Source of the DNA: Flaccisagitta enflata
Taxonomy: Eukaryota; Chaetognatha; Sagittoidea; Aphragmophora
NCBI GenBank assembly: GCA_965153355.1
Contig: OZ231127.1
Location: forward strand, 39,122,001 to 39,186,000
DNA: 64,000 nucleotides
Reading direction: 5' to 3'
The position numbers were made by a program, and so were the translations under genes. A model generated the notes under the pieces. That model was given only the letters and a program-made list of their open reading frames with translations, searched no databases and was not told the DNA's origin. Shown one piece after another: positions 10,264-21,222 of the stretch. How positions within the stretch are numbered: the first letter of the stretch is position 1; each line of letters begins with the position of its first letter.

Positions 10264-11196
10264 AAAACAAGGAATAGCAGGGACAGAATTCTGTGAAGAT
10301 TTGAGGTGATGCATGATGGGGCAAGACATGAAGAGCCAGAGGCAATTTCCACAAAAAAACTAGGCTGGCGGAAATTAGGTGTCTGATTTCGTCAACATTG
10401 TTAAAAATGTCATAACTTTATAATGGTTGCATCTAATAGCTTGAAATTTGAGCCTTATGCTCAGAATTTGATACTCTTTTAAATCATACGGCCACTTCTT
10501 GCCCTTATAAAATGGGGGGGGGGGTTGGCGGACTTATCAGGGACTTGTCAGACGGTCATGAAACTTGGCAAATCTTATTGTTATCATGAATGGGGGCAGT
10601 TTGTAGGATAAGATAGATTTCTGAGGTCTATGACTCCGTTTCCCCCACCCTGATGTGGAGATCATCGTCCCATTTGTATGGCTAGCGATGAGTGAAGAAG
10701 TGTATGCTTGATGCTTTCAAGTGAAATAAATTGAAACTCGGCGGCTTGCGGAATCAGCACTTTTGGTGATAAGAAAAGAGACATTGCTGCATAATTGCCT
10801 AAAGATTAAAAGCGGATAGTTTTTACAAACTGATTTACCGACCGACAGACTAACTGGCCGGCATAGAGGGCTCTAGAATTACTTCCATCGACAGACCGAC
10901 TGGCAAAGCAGTTTACAGAGGAAGAAAAATGTAAGGTGAAAGGAATTGATGGTTAAATATGAAAAGAAATGAAGGCGAGCAATGAGAGACAACTAGATCT
11001 TAGTGTTGTGGATGTCTTTTTAACTTTTGTCATTGCCTATGTGCTGTGGGACATAGTACTGGCTATGTGGTATGATGAATGGAAATTGCTCGCAACAAAA
11101 ACACGTTTTAAAGTTTGGTCGTAAAGAAGTCGGGTCGTTACTCAGCCGTTTTTTCTTTCATTCTCTTTTTTTTTACTTTTTTATCTTTTTGGAAAG
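10264..11196. other. No recognisable feature
   Basis: Non-repetitive DNA upstream of the first LIM exon, with a 10-G run near 10513. No further LIM exon was found by eye. Confidence 0.4.
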
Positions 11197-14100
11197 GAGG
11201 AATATGGGTTTCGGTACTTGTAAGAAATGTGACAAAGGGATAATCCGTCAAGCGAACCTCACAGAGTACAAAGGTTCGCGTCTAGAATTTCAAAGCTCTA
11301 TTCATGGTCTGACTGATTATCGCGCGCTGACTGATTATCGCGCGCGAGTGTGAATGGGCACTGCCATGCCATGGGCAGTGACGAGACAGTTGGCTGCTTC
11401 AAATAACGTTTTGGCATTGTATACCTTCGTCCCGCTTACCCAATATGGAATAAAAAAAAATCATGAAGATGACCGTTTTCCTTTGCTCAAAATTCCTTCG
11501 TCTTCCGTTTTTTTAGCTCTTAAAGTTTTCTACAGAGTTCAATGGGGAAACAAATTTCCCCATGTTCTTTCGTTGCTAAAATCGCCCACAAAACAAAGAC
11601 AAAAATGTTGTGGGTGTTGTCTGTTACACAGATGAACAAAATAGATGACGTACTGGAAGATGTGCATGGTGTTACGAACAAACTGAAGCCTGACAGTATC
11701 TCCCACAGCATTATGCAAATTAGGACGTAAAGGAAGGCTGCTTTAAAAAACGGAGGATATTCTTTTTTTTGGAAAAAGAAAAACGGTCCGGGCCTTGAAA
11801 TTAGGCCCTCTATCTTGCGTAAGCAGGACGAGAAAAAATTCCGCCACCAGCGGAATTCCGCCTATAACAAAGGCAAATTTATAGTCCTTTCAAGTTAATT
11901 TCTTTTATTTACTATGTTAGCAATAACAGAAGTCTGCTTGTAATAAAAGAAAATTGTTGTTCCCCCGAAATCCGTTAGAGCGGGGTTCACCTGTATGTCA
12001 ATCGCCCAAATGAGACAGTGTAGTCATATGAGCATAGTCTGGGCTTATACTATAGGGCAGTGAAACAAAGAACTGAGCCGAGAAAGATAAATCCGACGGA
12101 CGTGCCGACTAACGAGGTAATTTGATGAAACTTACGCGATTACGCAGCTGTAAACCTATGCCCTTGATCTACAGTACCATAGGAGCAATGAGAACCTCAG
12201 ATGGAGGGTCATTTCCTGCTTCACTATTCTAATGAAGTAGCTTCAATTATGGTTTGTCTGAAAGCTGATGAGCAAGAGCTTTGAGTGAATATAGTTTTAT
12301 TCCTCTAGCTCTAACTGTTGACCAAAAAGAAAAAAAGTGCAGCACAACTCGGGATTTGAACCTGTGACACTGAAGAAAGAGAAATTAACTTTTTCAAGTT
12401 TAGCTTTCTATCAACAGAGCTATTGCGCCACATGCAATGTTAAGATATCAATTGGCGGTTTTACTTTGATTGGAATTTTGTGTTCACTCAATACCCTGGA
12501 CCATCAGCTTTCAGAACAAGGCCGGATACACGGCCAATACCAGTCGCGGATGGGTGGGCAGGGGTGGAAATCCGTGTTTTCCCACTTTTCGACTCGAGCG
12601 TGACGGACCAACCAACCAACCAACCGACGGACGGACGGACGGACAAAGCCTCTTATAGAGTCGCTTGTCCGCGACTAAAAACTAAAGCTTTTGATTCTTC
12701 CTAGGGCTGGCAGTAGTTAACTTTAACTAGTTAGTTAACTAGTTAAAATTCTCAAAACCTCTGTAGTTAACTATCCATAATTAACTAGTTAACTAATTAA
12801 CTATTTTTTGGGAACAGAATGGCAAAAATGAGCTATTTTCTCTCAAATTCATAAGATTTCTGAAAAAAAATCTATGAAAATTTTCAAAGACTCAAAATTT
12901 TTTACAATAGAATCAGAAAAAGACATGATACTTTGGACAAAATTCAAAAAGGGAAATATTCCTTTGTAAAAGTTCAATGGAAAAGCCAATTTCAATATCA
13001 ATATCAGCATGTATGTGACAAAAAAGGTAAAAATTCTAACTACTTTAGCTAGTTAACTACCAAAAAAGTAGTTAACTATTAACTAGTTAATTTCAAAATC
13101 TTAACTACTGACAGTCCTAATTCTTCCTTTAAACAGTGAGAATATAGAGGGCCCTCTTTCTACTGCTCTTATTGCTCCCATCGCACTGTACGAGTTTCTT
13201 TTTTACACGCTTTTAAATTCAATCTAGGGGCGAAATATCATTCTAGCTGCTTCAATTGTGACGGTTGTGGGACCAATATCACTGGCCCCGCCGGGTTCAT
13301 CAATCATCAAGACAAGCTCTTCTGTCATCCATGCTACGAAAAAGACATAGCTGAAAAATGTGACAAGTGTCAGCAGGTGTGTGGGAAAAAAACGTTTGGA
13401 CCTATGGTGATTATTTCGATAACTCAATTTTGTATTTATGTATGTTTGTGTATGGAGGTTGGGGTTGGATGCCCTTGCCCACCCGTTCGCAACGATATTG
13501 TGACCCTGCGTCACTTGTTCTTTCTCTCAAGTCGTTGTCCGAGGGTGGGATCCGGTTCCAGAGCAAGGCATTTCACAAGGACTGTTTTCTTTGCGGGGGC
13601 TGCGGATCCAAACTTGGAGAGGGGAAATTTTTCGTCAACGCCGACATTCCATTCTGCGCCGCCTGTCACACCAACTCCTTCGCAGTGCGTATTGGAGGAC
13701 ATTGCTCATGTCTGCCACGAAGTTTCTTGTACTAAACCGGAAATTAGCCCATAAAGCCTATAATGCGTTCTTACTTGTTATTTCCGTTATAAGGAACGTT
13801 GCTCGTTAGACACATGCAACCAGCCAATCACACCAGGATCGCAATACGTGGAAATCGAGAGCAACAAGTTTCACAAGGTATGTACAATGATAAAATACGT
13901 GTGGAGTGAACGGCATGGCATTCGGCATAGTTGATGATAACCAGATTAGACCCTAGCTAATCAAAAGATTCAGAAGAATGAAACCTACTCAATATTTACC
14001 ATAATTTGTTAATTGTACCAATCCTGCAACTGCACTGACGGTAAGTTCAAACTAGAGGTCGACTGAAGGTAGGTTAACCGAAGCCGAACCAAGCCGAAAT

Positions 14101-14878
14101 TGACAGTAATTAGATTACCGAAACCGAAGATTACCGAATTCAGAAACCGAAGTTTGAAGTTACTTCTATTCTTCACTCAAGGAAAATAAAAAAGAAATTT
14201 ATAAAGAATTAAAGATTCAATTAAATTGGTTTTTCTTCTGTCTTCTGTTTTTTTGTTTCTTTCATTTTCCATCTAATTTCTATTCTTTTAGTTCGTTAAA
14301 AAAAAAGTTATACATACAAGATCAAAATTGGATAGCAATTTTGACTTTAGTTCCAAGGTAGAGGAAGTGCTCCTTCCAATAGGTCAGTACTAATGTTAAC
14401 TTTTGGTCAATCCCTATTGCGAGGTATATTTTTTAATGCTGTCCATTAATCTGTCTGGCTATGTACTTGTCTGTCTTGTTGCATACCTGTTCATCTTGCC
14501 TTAATCCTAAATATTTTTTTTCTTAGCAAAATTTTTTTCATTTGTTTACTTTCTATGTCTTTATTACTTTGTTTAATTTTTGAGGTCACTAGACTATTAG
14601 GGCAGGAGCAGTAGGGTCAATGAAATAAAATCATAAAAAAAAAATAAAATCTGACCGACTGACCGACCAACTAACCAACCAACTGACCAATGGATATATC
14701 AGGTTGTAGAGCCGCGTAATAGCGACTAAAAACAGTGGTCCGTTTATTTTTTTATAAATGATTTTTATATTATTATCATTTCTTTCTGTCTCTTTTATTC
14801 TCTGTCTGTTTTTTTCTCTTTCACTTTTTTTTTCTTATTTTTTCTTTCTCTTTCTCTCTCTTCTTTCTTTTTTTTTTT

Positions 14879-14924
<46 letters not shown>

Positions 14925-16046
14925 CTTCAGTTGAACCATCTACCTACTACATACTGACATTTTTACTACCTACTGGCACTTTCAAAACCGAAGCCGAACC
15001 GGAGGCCGAAGGTGGGTGAGGGTCAGTAGGTCAGTACCGAACCGAACCTTCGGTCAACCTCTAGTTCAAAAAAGTGAAAGAGAAAAAAAAAGACAGAGAA
15101 TAAAGGAGACAGAAAGAAATGATAATAATATAAAAATCATTTATAAAAAAATAAACGGACCACTGTTTTTAGTCGCTATTACGCGGCTCTACAACCTGAT
15201 ATATCCATTGGTCAGGGTTGGTTAGTTGGTCGGTCAGTCGGTCAGATTTTATTTTTTTTTTATGATTTTATTTCATTGACCCTACTGCTCCTGCCCTAAT
15301 GGTCTAGTGACCTCAAAAATTAAACAAAGAAATAAAGACATAGAAACTAAAAGAATGAAAAAAATTTTGCTAAGAAAAAAAAATATTTAGGATTAAGGCA
15401 AGATGAACAGGTATGCAACAAGACAGACAAGTACATAGCCAGACAGACTAATGGACAGCATTAAAAAATATACCTCGCAATAGGGATTGACCAAAAGTTA
15501 ACATTAGTACTGACCTATTGGAAGGAGCACTTCCTCTACCTTGGAACTAAAGTCAAAATTGCTATCCAATTTTGATCTTGTATGTATAACTTTTTTTTAA
15601 CGAACTAAAAGAATAGAAATTAGATGGAAAATGAAAGAAACAAAAAAACAGAAGACAGAAGAAAAACCAATTTAATTGAATCTTTAATTCTATATAAATT
15701 TCTTTTTTATTTTCCTTGAGTGAAGAATAGAAGTAACTTCAAACTTCGGTTTCTGAATTCGGTAATCTTCGGTTTCGGTAATCTAATTACTGTCAATTTC
15801 GGCTTGGTTCGGCTTCGGTTAACCTACCTTCGGTCGACCTCTAGTTCAAACTATGTTTAAAAATGCCGTTGTTACTCGTACCTTGTACCACAACGAATTT
15901 TTCGATCGTACATTTGGACTGATTCTTCTTTGGTCCTCTTTCTTCAGAATTGCTTCCGCTGCTCCAACTGCAGCAAGGTGATTTCGGATCAGCCTTTTGT
16001 CAAAGACGACGACGGAAATTTTTGCGCAGATTGTGCCGATTCCTGA
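11197..16046 (+). CDS. FHL-like LIM-domain protein, 3' exons (5' partial)
   Basis: Five exons: 11197-11273, 13228-13376, 13532-13684, 13794-13877 and 15948-16046 (TGA 16044). All joins keep frame. Exons 1+2 form a LIM domain (CKKC, 18 residues, H-x2-C-x2-C-x2-C, 17-18 residues, CHPC). Exons 2+3 form the next one (CDKC, 16 residues, HKDCFLCGGC, 17 residues, CAAC). Exons 4+5 form the last (CSLDTC, 18 residues, HKNCFRCSNC, 17 residues, CADC), with an unusual C-x4-C start. The protein ends CADS. LIM zinc fingers bind protein partners, not DNA. The closely spaced LIMs and short tail best fit four-and-a-half-LIM (FHL) proteins, which act at the cytoskeleton and as transcription cofactors. Earlier exons are not in the window. 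The donors after exons 1 (GTTCGC) and 3 (GTGCGT) are weak. Introns 1 and 4 hold transposons. A second copy starts at 30849. Confidence 0.85.
12341..12429 (-). other. tRNA-derived segment (class II-like), not a working tRNA
   Basis: On the minus strand: a pairable acceptor (GGCGCAA with TTGTGCT), an A-box-like TAGCTCTGTTGATAGA, a D stem GCT/AGC, a long variable region, and the B box GGTTCAAATCCC; 89 nt, like Leu/Ser tRNAs. The anticodon arm does not fold into a standard 7-nt loop. It is the core of the surrounding repeat. Confidence 0.6.
12515..12676 (-). mobile_element. HINE-like element inside the TA-flanked element
   Basis: Reads inversely from AACAAGGCCGGATACACGG through GGTGGGCAGGGG, (GACG)n and CCTCTTATAGAGTCGC to GCGACT. 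The intact relative at 59.98 kb has CAGAAAAACCAAAGC at the site. Confidence 0.85.
12702..13119. mobile_element. hAT-like MITE, 418 bp
   Basis: Terminal repeats TAGGGCTGGCAGTAGTTAA and, inverted, TAGGACTGTCAGTAGTTAA, with a perfect 8-bp duplication ATTCTTCC at 12694-12701 and 13120-13127. The subterminal DNA is full of TTAACTAGTTAACT motifs. Features fit hAT non-autonomous elements. Confidence 0.9.
14053..15843. mobile_element. hAT-like fold-back element, 1.8 kb, in LIM intron 4
   Basis: Begins TAGAGGTCGACTGAAGG and ends with its inverse, with the perfect 8-bp duplication GTTCAAAC at 14045-14052 and 15844-15851. The arms (about 800 bp each) pair fully and include inverted HINE-like fragments (about 14610-14726 and 15170-15320). 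An internal terminus CGGTCAACCTCTAGTTCAAA at 15051 suggests joining of two inverted copies. Confidence 0.85.
14880..14922. repeat. (TC)n microsatellite
   Basis: A pure TC run inside the fold-back element; much shorter and interrupted in copy B. Confidence 0.95.
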
Positions 16047-16364
16047 CGCGGCCAGTCAACCACAAATGGTCGATCGTAGACATCTTCTTGTAAATTGACC
16101 ATGATTTCTTGCCGATTCGATTATGTATTGTGCACTCTTTTCGAACGTGATTAAAATTGAGTCCGAAATATCATTTCATGGTGAGTGTTGACTGACTGAA
16201 TGACTGATATACAGCTCGATTGCCTTTTAACGAAAAATGTGTAGATATCTGATTAACTGGCTATCTAGGCCGTGCTAATTCATGTGTCATCTTTTCCTGG
16301 TTTTCGAAAAGACAACTGTAAGACCGCGCTAAAAAACTGAAGCCTGATCTCATGTCAAATAACC

Positions 16365-16370
16365 AATAAA
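16365..16370 (+). promoter_or_regulatory. Possible polyadenylation signal of the LIM gene
   Basis: AATAAA, about 320 nt after the LIM stop codon. The same hexamer follows the copy B exon at 33905-33910. Confidence 0.4.
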
Positions 16371-16435
16371 TGTCATCCATTAAATTATAGGCGGATTTCT
16401 ATTATAGAAATCTGAATTAACTGAACTATATTTTT

Positions 16436-16630
16436 AGGTGCGCCATAGCACCTCTATAAGAGGCTCTGTCTGTTGGTTGGTCGGTCTGTAACGGTCGAGT
16501 TGAAAATCCGGAAAAGAAGCAAAAATCACTAGAAATGATTCAGAAATATGCTAGGATGATTTTTAGATGCGCCATAGCATCTCTATAAGAAGCTCTGTCT
16601 GTCCGTCCGTCCATCCGTTGGTCACGCTTG
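16436..16630 (+). mobile_element. Two HINE-like 5' ends (AGGTGCG and AGATGCG subfamilies)
   Basis: AGGTGCGCCATAGCACCT at 16436 and AGATGCGCCATAGCATCT at 16565 each follow a T-run and lead into CTATAAGARGCTCTGTCTG and a GTCG/GTCC tract. Neither shows a clear 3' end, so both look truncated. Confidence 0.75.
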
Positions 16631-17345
16631 AATGAAAAATCGCTAAAAATGTTTGAAATCAATACAAAACTCATTTCGTTCATTATAAATGATACTAATA
16701 TATCATAAATGAGCATCATCTATGAGCATTACAGGTGGATTTCTGTGGCTCTTGGATCCTTTATAGCGGGATACAACTGTAATCCAACTGTTAACAGATT
16801 CGATCACAAATGAGTACACAGTACAGTCTCACCCGCTGGAATCGATCCAAACAACAAATATGACAATTATGTCTCATTAGAGCGTAAAACATATTTTTAT
16901 TCCCAGCTTTGACCTCAGTGATTGAAATAACAATTGACAGCCTTGTATTCAGTCAAAGTGTAGGTCTATTCAGCGATGTATGGCAGCTTGGAGCCTAGGG
17001 ACTTCAAACCCAATTCCAAGCACAACAGCAACTTTAAGCACGACAGCTTTTTTACTGATTTTTTATAATTTCTATGCTTTCCAAGTCAATACTAGGCAAA
17101 AAGAAACAAACAAAAGGGTGATTCTCATCTAGATGGTTATTTCTTTTCAAATAGATCTGTTCCTAATTATTTCATACAATTTAGTGAGTTTTGCAAAAAA
17201 GTATTTAGAAGAAGTGTTTAGCAGTTAGGGGTACAGAATACTAAATATCAACACATATCAATCAAGTCCTTGCCTAATTTTGTTTTGCAAACTCGCTTAT
17301 CATTTCCCCCCATGAGATTTGATTAAATATTTTTTTTTTGCTGTG
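16631..17345. other. No recognisable feature
   Basis: Intergenic DNA between the convergent LIM (+) and NAA50-like (-) genes. Confidence 0.4.
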
Positions 17346-17463
17346 TTTATCTGTCTGTCTCGATGCCTCTGCCTTTGTCTCTGCCTCTGTCTCTGCCTCT
17401 GTCTCTGCTTCTGTCTCTGTCTCTGTCTCTGCTTCTGCCTCTGCCTCTGCCTCTGTCTCTGCC

Positions 17464-17517
<54 letters not shown>
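17346..17517. repeat. (CTCTGY)n and (CT)n microsatellite
   Basis: CTCTGC/CTCTGT hexamers, then GTCT and CT runs. The open frames across it are repeat by-products. Confidence 0.95.
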
Positions 17518-17520
<3 letters not shown>

Positions 17521-18558
17521 ATTTTTCACAACATTAATTTCAAGCCTGATATACTTTCTTGCTGACAGCAGGGACATCACGATGTCCTGGAAGTCCTTGC
17601 CATACATCGCTGGGTCTATTCAACATAACATTGTTAAAAAATCATAAAAAAAAAAACCGACCCGTGTTAAGCCTAATGCTAAAATAGTAATGGTAGATAT
17701 AAAACTTTGATCTCTTCAAATTATTCTTTCTTTTTTTTTCTTTTTTGATAATGCAAATCTATAATGGATAAAATTTGTTTATCTCTTGGACGGACATAAT
17801 CAATTGCATAATCCATTATCCATTATCTGTATACTGGTGACAAGAGAGGTAGTTAACTTCGTTAATTTAGTTGGTTCAGAACATGTGACAATCGGGTGTG
17901 TCAATATGCAAAACATTAATCCCTGAGAGTATAACGCTAGGGAATCATGAGGTTACTCATTTAAATGCCTTCACCGTTTTTATTTTTTCAAATTTCGGTC
18001 ATCTTCCGTTTTTTCTAAAATCCCTGTTTTGCCCCTAATTTGCATAACGTTGTAATCACGTTTTCGACTTTTCATCCTTTGCCTTTTTGGTGGGGCATTC
18101 GAATTACTTCTAAATTCTGCTATCCTCTTTAAAGCTTCTTAGAAAAGTGTCTGGGTTAATCATATCAACTTCAAGGAAATAGTAAAACGGTCTTTTTTGG
18201 TTAATGAATTTGTTTCTTGGCGAACGAGAGTGCAGACATTGCATTAGATTTCGATCGCGAAAAAAAACGGTTGCCGAATGAATTTTGGAAAAAGAAAAAC
18301 GGTGATCGTTCTAAATTCAATAGCCCCATCTTGCGTCAGCGTTATGGTCTCAAATTCAGTCATCACCCGTATTTGACACACTTGAATGTGACAACATAGT
18401 TATCCACAAGACTAATCTCACCGTTGGCACGCTTCATCAGGCAAGAATGAGTGGTTGTAATTTGACTATTTGAGGTCTGTTATGGTTCTTACATATTTGG
18501 AAGGGTCATGCCATTAATGAAAATTTTCATACAAATGACAATTTTCACTGATTGCATG
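17518..18558. other. Intergenic, with remnants of a CGGGTGTGTC-ended repeat
   Basis: CGGGTGTGTCAATATGC at 17895 and CTTCCGTTTTTT motifs at about 18005 and 18260 match the element at 20458-20969. No gene recognised. Confidence 0.5.
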
Positions 18559-18901
18559 CTACGTTTCTACGTGTGGTTTAAAGGCGATATCGTCCGTATC
18601 CGTATCTCTGGCCATAACCCATTCATCCGATTTGTTGAGACAAAGACTGACAAATCCCATCTTTTCGTAAAGTTTGATGGCGTGTAAGTTGTTTTTATGG
18701 ACGTCGAGTCTGATTCTGGCGATGGCCGGATCTCTCTCGGCGAGGGTGATCACGTGACGAAGGAGTCTCGACGCGATACCTCGACGACGGAAGTCTGATA
18801 TCACAGCCAGCGTCACCACAACTGCTTCCGTGTACAGCTCGCTGTTGGATGGCAGGGAAACATTGTAGGGCTTGTTGATAACCTTGGGTACATAGGTCAT
18901 A

Positions 18902-19074
18902 GTCGCGGACACGGCGACACGCGACTCAACACCTTGCTGTGTCGGTCCGTCCCTCCGTCAGTCCATCCGTCTGTCAAATTTTGCAAGGTATGAACGTTAG
19001 AAATACTATTGTACTATAGTTTTGTAGCGCTACCCCTGCCCAACCGTCTGCGACATTTTTCCTGTCTTGGGTTG
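18902..19074 (+). mobile_element. HINE-like element in the NAA50-like intron
   Basis: AGTCGCGGACACGGCGACACGCGACT in two halves forms the 5' hairpin (long loop). GTCGGTCCGTCCCTCCGTC, TACCCCTGCCCAACCGTC and the subterminal TGCGACA follow; the end is degenerate (TTGGGTTGTT). It lies 60 bp from the exon 2 acceptor and has equivalents at about 28397-28569 and 36466-36638. Confidence 0.75.
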
Positions 19075-19465
19075 TTTTTTTCTCTCTTTCTTTCTTTGTT
19101 TCTTTCTTTGTTTGTTTGTTTGCTTGCTTTCTTTTCTTTTGTATTTCTTTCTTTCTCTCTTTTTTCTTTCTTTTTCTCTTTCTTGCTATCTGCTTTTTTT
19201 TCACAGAAATTTCTTCCTTTCTTTTTTTTTTTTTCTTTCTTTCTTTCTCTCTTTTTTTTTTTCTTTCTTTTTCACTTTCATTTTTGCTATCTTGCTTTTT
19301 TTTATGCTTATTTTCTGTTAGAAATTTCTTCCTTTTTTTTTCTTTTTTATAAATTTTCCTTCGTTTGTTTCTTTCTGTCTTTTTCTATCTATATTTCTTT
19401 TTCTTTTTAAATTTTTCGTTCTTTTTTTTCTTTTTTAAATCCTTTCTTTCTTTCATTCCTTCATA

Positions 19466-19522
<57 letters not shown>
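19075..19522. repeat. (CTTT)n, T-rich and (CT)n tract
   Basis: Intron-filling polypyrimidine DNA. All long Phe/Ser/Leu or Lys/Arg/Glu open frames here come from it. Confidence 0.95.
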
Positions 19523-19523
<1 letters not shown>

Positions 19524-19772
19524 AATCCGACATGATTCCACCAGTAAAGTTCATTACCAATGATAAGCAAGCTTAGAGTACTCTCCCGATTTAATGATGT
19601 CGTTGTAATAATTTCGACTGTATTGCGTTTCAAACACGTTCACGTTGAGTCGCACGAATTCCGCTATTTCCGGTTCTCTTAGTTCCACTAATCGGCAGCG
19701 GGTTCTTTTCGAGTCGCCATTGTAGAAATCATTTTGAGTTTTTTGACAAGTGACTTGGTCCCGGTCTTCCAT

Positions 19773-20457
19773 AATTTCGGGCTCTAATGCCGCCGTAGGT
19801 AGAAGTTGTTTATAAGATTAAGATGTGTGGTAGGGCAGGGCCATTGCCGCATTGGTGTCGATGGAGGAAACAACAAAAACAAGCGTGAAAGGCTGAAAGC
19901 CGAATAGAACTGACTAACAGATAAAATCTACGACATTCAGACTGGAATGAGTCGAATGACCCTGAATGAACTCACAAGTCACAACTGCTTAAGCATTTTA
20001 ACGGCTACTTGACAGCAACACGTGGATGCTGGACAGAGACGGTAAGGAGCGCAGTGACGGATTTTTAATAACAAAATCATTACATCGAGTATAAAAATCC
20101 GTGACGGACCTAAATTACGTCCTGGACCGATCGGCCGATCAACAACGTATGAAGATACCGGGATTTTACGCGCTATGTCCTCTCCTTAATCTCTCCCTTT
20201 CTCTCTCTCGTTTATTTAAAACACAAGAAAACTATGACCAAAACTTATTTAAATCTCGCGATTTTTCAATTTGATTGAGTTCGAAAGAGAAAATCCAACA
20301 TTGAATTGGCTCTGAGAAAAGATTTTGCGGCCATGAGGCGGTTGCTCCCGCATTTCCTTCGGCGCGTATCTCGTGTAGATGAGCTTTTCCCGTTTTATGA
20401 TGAGAGCGCAAAAAAAATGATCATTCACTCGCGGGGTGTGTCCATGAGTGTGGGGGT
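19773..20457. other. Upstream region of NAA50-like copy 1, with a 50-bp dyad
   Basis: A dyad, GTGACGGATTTTTAATAAC paired with GAGTATAAAAATCCGTGAC (20054-20105), is conserved in all three copies and lies about 280 bp upstream of the start codon. It may be a tiny inverted-repeat element or a regulatory structure; nothing decides between these. Confidence 0.4.
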
Positions 20458-20969
20458 CGGGTGTGTCAATATGCAAAAGGTTTTTTGATCAGATGGTCAT
20501 CATCAGGGATTGTTGGGACATTAATTCTAAGATACTTACCGTTTTTCTTTTTCCAAATTTCATTCATCTTCCGTTTTTTTCTAAATCCCTATTTAGCCCT
20601 TAATTTGTATATTGTAGCACTGCTGGTTTTGCACCTGGATTATTGATGACAAGGAAAAGAATCAAAACACATTGGTTCTTTTATTCTTTATACTATAAAA
20701 AATTAGTCAAAATCTTCTGCTTTTATACAAGATGATTTAGTAATAGAAAAAACATAATTTTTAAAATGATTTATTAGTCTCATTTTCAACAAAACTGGGT
20801 GCAGTTGCTAAAAGTATATATATTTTTGACAATCTTTACATGCGCTAAAAAAACGGAAGATGATTGAAATTGAAAAAAATAAAAACGGTAAGTGTCTTGT
20901 AATTAGTGTCTTCATACTCCCTGATGATGATGAGCTGATCAAAAGACCTTTTGCATATTGACACACCCG
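20458..20969. mobile_element. Fold-back element with CGGGTGTGTCAATATGC ends
   Basis: Inverted ends CGGGTGTGTCAATATGC and ATCATCAGGGA, plus inner inverted motifs TTACCGTTTTT and CTTCCGTTTTTT. Present in all three copies of the block (26395-26903, 37992-38503); one lone end occurs at 41353. Confidence 0.75.
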
Positions 20970-21012
20970 AGTGTTAGGGTCTGTTGAGGACTGGATCTGG
21001 GGATGAGGCTAT

Positions 21013-21222
21013 TCAAAAATCTTTTTCAGAGAGCGTTGATGTTGATGATGCTATGTTAATTACTGTAAAGATGTGTTTCAAGATGTTTTTAGGTGAAATA
21101 TCGAGAAATGGCATAAAGTGATCAATTGGTAATGGAAAAGTGGATAAATCGATGCTTATCAACTCAGAATCTGTCGAGGGATTCTGCCCATTTATGTAAA
21201 CATAGGGAAAAAGCTCCCACAC
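21013..21222 (-). CDS. Hypothetical ORF conserved in three copies
   Basis: 69 codons reading WELFPYVYINGQNPSTDSE and ending SSTSTLSEKDF. It is not low-complexity and is identical in the other copies (26142-26351, 38547-38756), but recent duplication explains that without selection. Not recognised; it could be a chance frame. Confidence 0.2.
   Translation of the reverse strand: MWELFPYVYINGQNPSTDSELISIDLSTFPLPIDHFMPFLDISPKNILKHIFTVINIASSTSTLSEKDF

Larger units (their letters stand above)
12172..13188. mobile_element. TA-flanked inverted-repeat element with tRNA-like core, twice interrupted
   Basis: The ends CAGTACCATAGGAGCAATGA and, inverted, CAGTGCGATGGGAGCAATAA are flanked by TA. It lies in LIM intron 1. 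The undisturbed 439-bp copy at 59627-60065 shows that a HINE-like element (12515-12676) and a hAT-like element (12702-13119) inserted later. Confidence 0.85.
18559..19772 (-). pseudogene. NAA50-like acetyltransferase, copy 1 (exon 1 damaged)
   Basis: Exon 2 (18559-18841, stop at 18559-18561) is intact and encodes the same protein segment as the other two copies. Exon 1 (start ATG at 19770-19772) reads normally to SKLAY, then breaks. Compared with 37044-37306, about 26 bp including the splice donor are missing and small indels appear, so the frame runs to a stop within a few codons. The damage borders a long (CT)n tract (19473-19522), so an assembly or read error is a real alternative to true loss. 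The intron also contains a HINE-like element (18902-19074). Confidence 0.75.

Noticed and set aside
12341-12429. A functional Leu or Ser tRNA gene
   Set aside because: The anticodon arm does not fold properly, and the segment is repeated inside a transposon.
13367-13809. Alternative frames of 122-125 residues across LIM exons
   Set aside because: They run through introns and other frames; only the spliced frame gives correctly spaced LIM domains.
18217-18399. 60-residue open frame with REKKRLPNEFWKKK
   Set aside because: It lies in a remnant of the CGGGTGTGTC-ended fold-back repeat, with the shared CGTTTTT motifs.
19009-19410. Phe/Leu/Ser-rich membrane-like proteins, and Lys/Arg/Glu-rich proteins on the other strand
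   Set aside because: Translations of CTTT/GAAA tracts; the equivalents at 21.7, 25.5, 28.2 and 36.7 kb were rejected for the same reason.
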